Notes under the pieces: generated by a model
What the model saw: the letters and a program-made list of their open reading frames with translations, nothing else
What the model was told of the DNA's origin: nothing
The model's database searches: none
Position numbers and translations under genes: made by a program
NCBI GenBank assembly: GCA_964549915.1
Contig: CAZJWX010000006.1
Span: forward strand, 57,493-121,492
Length of the DNA stretch: 64,000 bases
From: JAUZRW01 sp964549915
GTDB taxonomy: Bacteria; Chloroflexota; Anaerolineae; Aggregatilineales; Phototrophicaceae
Reading direction: 5' to 3'
Shown here: piece after piece, positions 60,955-64,000 of the stretch
Position numbering within the stretch: position 1 is the first letter of the stretch
Layout of the letters: every line of letters begins with the position of its first letter

Positions 60955-63183
60955 TTACTCCTGATAGGTCAAAGCTTGTACAATGGCCTGGAAGTCAAAT
61001 TCATGTGCCAGGTCACGGATGCGGTTTGCTAGCGCCGGGTCTTCCTCTGCGAATCGTTCCACCACACCTTCGACGCCCTGTAAATCGAGGGACTGAGCCA
61101 CCTGTTTGAGATCACGCCGCTGCTCGTCAGGCAGATTTGCCATTCGTTCGCGCAGGCGATTGGCGTCCTGTAACTCGCCGCCAGCCCCCGTGTTCGGGTT
61201 TGGCTGGTCGTAGATGAACTCAACATCCAGGTGCTTGGCAATCATGTCGAACAGTTCGATATCGCGGAACGGCTTGGTTACGAAATCGTCGCATCCAACG
61301 GCCATCACTTTCGTGCGTTCATGTTCGAATGCACTGGCTGTCAGCGCGATGATGACGGGTTGCTTGTGGTCGTCCTCTTCTCGAATCTGCTGTGTGGCTG
61401 TGTAACCATCGACTGTGGGCATCCGCATATCCATCCAGATCAGGTCGGGCTGCCATTCATGCCAGGTGCGCACCGCCTCCTCGCCATCGGATGCCTCGCG
61501 AACGGAAAGCCCGACACGCTCCATCGTTCGCGCCAGCATGACTCGATTTTCCCACTTGTCATCCACAACCAGCACGCGCGGTACCGAGCCATGGGCTGCC
61601 AACCCCAGCACGCGCCGCGAATCTTGCGTTGCGTCCTTGGGGATCGCAGTAGCAGGCTCGGCTTCTACTTCCACAATGAAGCAGCTACCGCGCCCGATTT
61701 CGCTCTCAACTTTGATTGTCCCGCCCATCAGTTCCGCAAACTGCTTCGCGATCGCCAGCCCCAGTCCCGTGCCTGACTGCTGGCTGCGCCCACTCTCAGT
61801 TTGTGAGAACGGGTCGAAGAGCAGGTGCTTCTCATCCGGCGAGATACCGATGCCGGTGTCCTCGACCTCAAACATCAGCCGATACCTGTCCGTGCCAGAT
61901 GCCGAAACAGCATCAGCCCGGAAAGTCACACAGCCCTTCTTCGTGTATTTGATGGCGTTGCTCAGCAAATTGATCAGGATTTGCCGAATCTTGCCCCGGT
62001 CACCGGAGAGATACCGGGGGAGGCCATCTTCGAATTGCGTCATGAATGAGAGCCTCTTGTTTGCGGCATTCGCGTGGTAGATCGAGTCGAGGCTTTGGAG
62101 AAGCTCATAGAGATCAAAGTCGCGCTTGTTGAGTTCGGTGTGCCCGGTTTCGATTTTCGTGATTTCCAGAATATCGTTGATCAGCGCCAACAGGTGTTCA
62201 CTGCTGCGCATAATCAGCGAGAGATACTCGCGCTGCTGGGGCGTGAAGTTCTCGTCGTTGACCAGAAGTTGCGAGAAGCCGATGATCGAATTGAGTGGTG
62301 TACGCAATTCATGGCTCATATTGGCCAGGAACGTGCTTTTGGCGACGTTGGCGGCTTCTGCGGCTTCTTTCGCGCGGCGTAGTTCTCGCGTCTGGTTGAT
62401 GGCCCGGCGACCCCGGCGCTGCTCGGTCACGTCAACGGCCAGTCCCATGATGCCAATTTGCTCGTAGTCTTCATTGAAGAGCGGGCTGAGATAGACTTCG
62501 TGATACAGGCCGTCATCGTGGTATTGTGCGCGGACTTCGTTTCCGCGATAGGCCTGCGTGAAATCCGCAATCCGGTAATCATCTGTGGCGTATAATTCGT
62601 AGAGGTTCTCCCCCACGAGATCGTTGTTCTTCAGGCCGATGCGTTCTAGCCCACGCCCCTGGGAAAAGGTCACAACCCCATCCATATCAGCGGCGTAGAG
62701 GATGATCGGTGCGCTGCGGATGACTCGCTCCAGAATTTGCTGATTGCGCCGCAGGGTATTCTCGATTGCGCGTCGTTTGGTGACATCGCGGAAGCTCCAG
62801 ATGGTGCTGGTCACCATACCATTGGTGATCAACTGGCTGGTGTACTGCTCGAAGATATGACCGGATTGCAAGTGAATATCCACGTGCTGTCCGGCAGCAT
62901 CCAGGCTCAGAAATTGCGAGATTGCAGTCGGGTTGAGATCGTCTGCCAGCTTCTGCAGCAGGTGATCGCGCAGTTCCTTATAAGGCGAACCCGTCTGAAA
63001 ATTGCTCAGATGAAGTTCCCACATAGAAGCGAAGGCATGGTTGATGAATACCAATCGTTCCTCTGCATCTACGCTGAGAATGCCTTCGCCGATTGCATCC
63101 AGCGTGGCGCTCTGGACGCGAAGCTGCCGATTTTCGTATTCGAGCGACGCAATGCGTGCTTCCAATTCACTGACCGAGGCCAT
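60955..63183 (-). CDS. PAS-containing hybrid sensor histidine kinase
   Basis: The 742-residue protein has a short coiled coil (SELEARIASLEYENRQLRVQ), two or three PAS domains (LDAIGEGILSVDAEERLVFINHAFASMWEL; VIRSAPIILYAADMDGVVTFSQGRGLERIGL), HisKA (FLANMSHELRTPLNSIIGFSQLL), HATPase_c (LLSNAIKYTKKGCVTFR, VEDTGIGISPDEKHLLF, GTGLGLAIAKQFAELMGG) and a C-terminal receiver (PRVLVVDDKWENRVML; DLIWMDMRMPTVDGY; FVTKPF). A final 75-residue helical tail follows. No membrane segment is seen, so it senses a cytosolic or diffusible signal. It is the promoter-proximal gene of the pair. Confidence 0.93.
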   Translation of the reverse strand: MASVSELEARIASLEYENRQLRVQSATLDAIGEGILSVDAEERLVFINHAFASMWELHLSNFQTGSPYKELRDHLLQKLADDLNPTAISQFLSLDAAGQHVDIHLQSGHIFEQYTSQLITNGMVTSTIWSFRDVTKRRAIENTLRRNQQILERVIRSAPIILYAADMDGVVTFSQGRGLERIGLKNNDLVGENLYELYATDDYRIADFTQAYRGNEVRAQYHDDGLYHEVYLSPLFNEDYEQIGIMGLAVDVTEQRRGRRAINQTRELRRAKEAAEAANVAKSTFLANMSHELRTPLNSIIGFSQLLVNDENFTPQQREYLSLIMRSSEHLLALINDILEITKIETGHTELNKRDFDLYELLQSLDSIYHANAANKRLSFMTQFEDGLPRYLSGDRGKIRQILINLLSNAIKYTKKGCVTFRADAVSASGTDRYRLMFEVEDTGIGISPDEKHLLFDPFSQTESGRSQQSGTGLGLAIAKQFAELMGGTIKVESEIGRGSCFIVEVEAEPATAIPKDATQDSRRVLGLAAHGSVPRVLVVDDKWENRVMLARTMERVGLSVREASDGEEAVRTWHEWQPDLIWMDMRMPTVDGYTATQQIREEDDHKQPVIIALTASAFEHERTKVMAVGCDDFVTKPFRDIELFDMIAKHLDVEFIYDQPNPNTGAGGELQDANRLRERMANLPDEQRRDLKQVAQSLDLQGVEGVVERFAEEDPALANRIRDLAHEFDFQAIVQALTYQE

Positions 63184-63439
63184 ATTTGCGCTTTCGTGAA
63201 GAACAAATGATTGTGATTTACTTCTGAGTATAAGGGGTCTGATTTACGACTCAGGTTTTGCTCACCGCTTCTTTACACGAAGTGCAACATTTTTATCTTG
63301 CACTCATTTTCGGGCGGGCTGGTGAAGATAAATCCTGATCTCATCTACGATAAGGCATTTCCTGCATTGAACATCGGTTGCACTCAAGTCGATGAACTAC
63401 GCTGAGGGCAGTGCAATGAAATAAACAAGGAGGAACATC

Positions 63440-63637
63440 TTGAACAAGCAAGAACTCAAGGGCAAATGGAACCAACTGAAGGGGCAGATTCAGGAGCGCT
63501 GGGGTGAACTCACCAACGATGAGATCGACCAGACCCAGGGTGAATACGACCAGCTCGTTGGCCGCATTCAGGAACGCTACGGGATCGCCAAAGAAGAAGC
63601 GCGTAAGCAGGTTGATCAGTGGATGAACGAACGCTGA
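63440..63637 (+). CDS. CsbD family stress-response protein
   Basis: The 65-residue protein matches CsbD: MNKQELKGKWNQLKGQIQERWGELTNDEIDQTQGEYDQLVGRIQERYGIAKEEARKQVDQW. CsbD is a general-stress protein in Bacillus; its function is not established. The start is TTG 63440, with a perfect AAGGAGG 5-6 nt upstream. It is followed by a hairpin terminator. Confidence 0.93.
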   Translation: MNKQELKGKWNQLKGQIQERWGELTNDEIDQTQGEYDQLVGRIQERYGIAKEEARKQVDQWMNER

Positions 63638-63667
63638 GGCAACCGACCGCGCAAATCCACAAAGAAG

Positions 63668-63697
63668 AAGCCCTCCGCAATGCCGAGGGCTTTCTTG
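63668..63697 (+). terminator. Terminator after csbD-like gene
   Basis: AAGCCCTC (63668-63675) pairs with GAGGGCTT (63685-63692) around a 9-nt loop, followed by TCTTG. It lies between convergent genes and may act in both directions. Confidence 0.65.
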
Positions 63698-63723
63698 ATT
63701 CAGATTGTTGATGCATGAGTGTT

Positions 63724-63987
63724 TTATGTTGCGCTTGCGGCGGGTTGTTCCTGGCTCTGCTTTTTGCCTGCACGCACGATCTGAGAGCCATAGCGACGAG
63801 CGTAAATCTGCGTGAATTCCGCGCCGAGCAAGATGAGCTGTGCTGAATAGAACACCCACAGCAAGAGCAGCACGAACGACCCGGCAGCACCGTAGACGGA
63901 GGCAGTACTTGTCGTTCCGAGGTAGAACGCGAGGATATAGCGTCCAACTGATGGACAAAGCAAAAGGAACCCGCATGAAGTAAAATG
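63724..63987 (-). CDS. YihY/BrkB family membrane protein, 3' end only
   Basis: The readable frame covers the last about 88 residues of a YihY/BrkB (formerly RNase BN-like) protein: VGRYILAFYLGTTSTASVYGAAGSFVLLLLWVFYSAQLILLGAEFTQIYARRYG is the conserved last membrane segment, followed by a polar tail. An in-frame TAA at 63990-63988 lies just upstream, so in this window the gene is either truncated, frameshifted or carries an end-of-contig error. Family members have about 280-300 residues and six helices. Confidence 0.6.
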   Translation of the reverse strand, partial: HFTSCGFLLLCPSVGRYILAFYLGTTSTASVYGAAGSFVLLLLWVFYSAQLILLGAEFTQIYARRYGSQIVRAGKKQSQEQPAASAT

Positions 63988-64000
63988 TTAGAATGGCAAA

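Overview
The window reads as bacterial chromosome, most likely from a member of the Chloroflexota (Anaerolineae-like). This is inferred from gene content: a fused MFS/spermidine-synthase protein, a TIGR01906 (DUF1461) membrane protein, a Ser/Thr kinase carrying PQQ repeats, a GTP-binding protein with a GTPGQ switch II, a type 2 isopentenyl-diphosphate isomerase and large PKD lipoproteins. One run of exactly 100 N (49302-49401) shows that it is a scaffolded draft or metagenome assembly. I found no tRNA, rRNA, CRISPR array, insertion sequence or phage module. Most genes sit in tight co-directional runs with 1-4 nt overlaps, separated by clear hairpin terminators.

Layout. 1-947: truncated Ser/Thr kinase. 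1128-7144 (minus): fused MFS/spermidine synthase, TIGR01906 membrane protein, YvcK, gap and pgk, an apparent glycolytic operon, with a divergent GNAT acetyltransferase at 7184. 7877-10134: DUF58 protein and MoxR ATPase. 10452-13657 (plus): Roadblock protein, CTP synthase and an adenosine-deaminase-like protein that has lost most active-site residues. 13708-16874 (minus): Hsp20, DnaK and an Mgl/Gtr-type GTPase; the dnaK promoter region carries a strictly 11-bp-phased six-copy repeat. 17132-19993: polyphosphate glucokinase, flavin reductase and class III aminotransferase. 20075-24346: XRE regulator, then a three-gene MoxR ATPase / linker protein / HExxH-VWA operon. 24939-31257 (minus): a phospho-signalling cluster of PQQ-kinase, PP2C phosphatase, a J-domain/VWA fusion with a mutated HPD motif, zinc-ribbon FHA protein, a small protein and an OmpR-type regulator.

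31369-37337: HemW, polyprenyl synthase, type 2 IPP isomerase, acyl carrier protein, a BchI-like AAA+ protein and a thioesterase. 37376-48030 (minus): a surface-glycan block with GT4 glycosyltransferase, GtrA, O-antigen ligase, UDP-glucuronate decarboxylase, macro-domain protein, a glycoside-hydrolase/O-antigen-ligase fusion, a G5/beta-propeller lipoprotein and an RNA methyltransferase. 48076-51433: a PKD-repeat lipoprotein interrupted by the assembly gap. 51614-59222: a sugar-uptake locus with DeoR and LacI regulators, a medium-chain dehydrogenase and an ABC importer. 59488-63987: ChaB, two histidine kinases, CsbD and the 3' end of a YihY/BrkB gene.

The strongest unusual items are the J-domain/VWA fusion inside the kinase/phosphatase/FHA cluster, the phased repeat before dnaK, the deaminase pseudoenzyme, the glycosidase/ligase fusion with an apparently missing nucleophile, the MoxR/HExxH-VWA operon, and the evidence that the N-run is a collapsed PKD repeat whose flanks join in frame.
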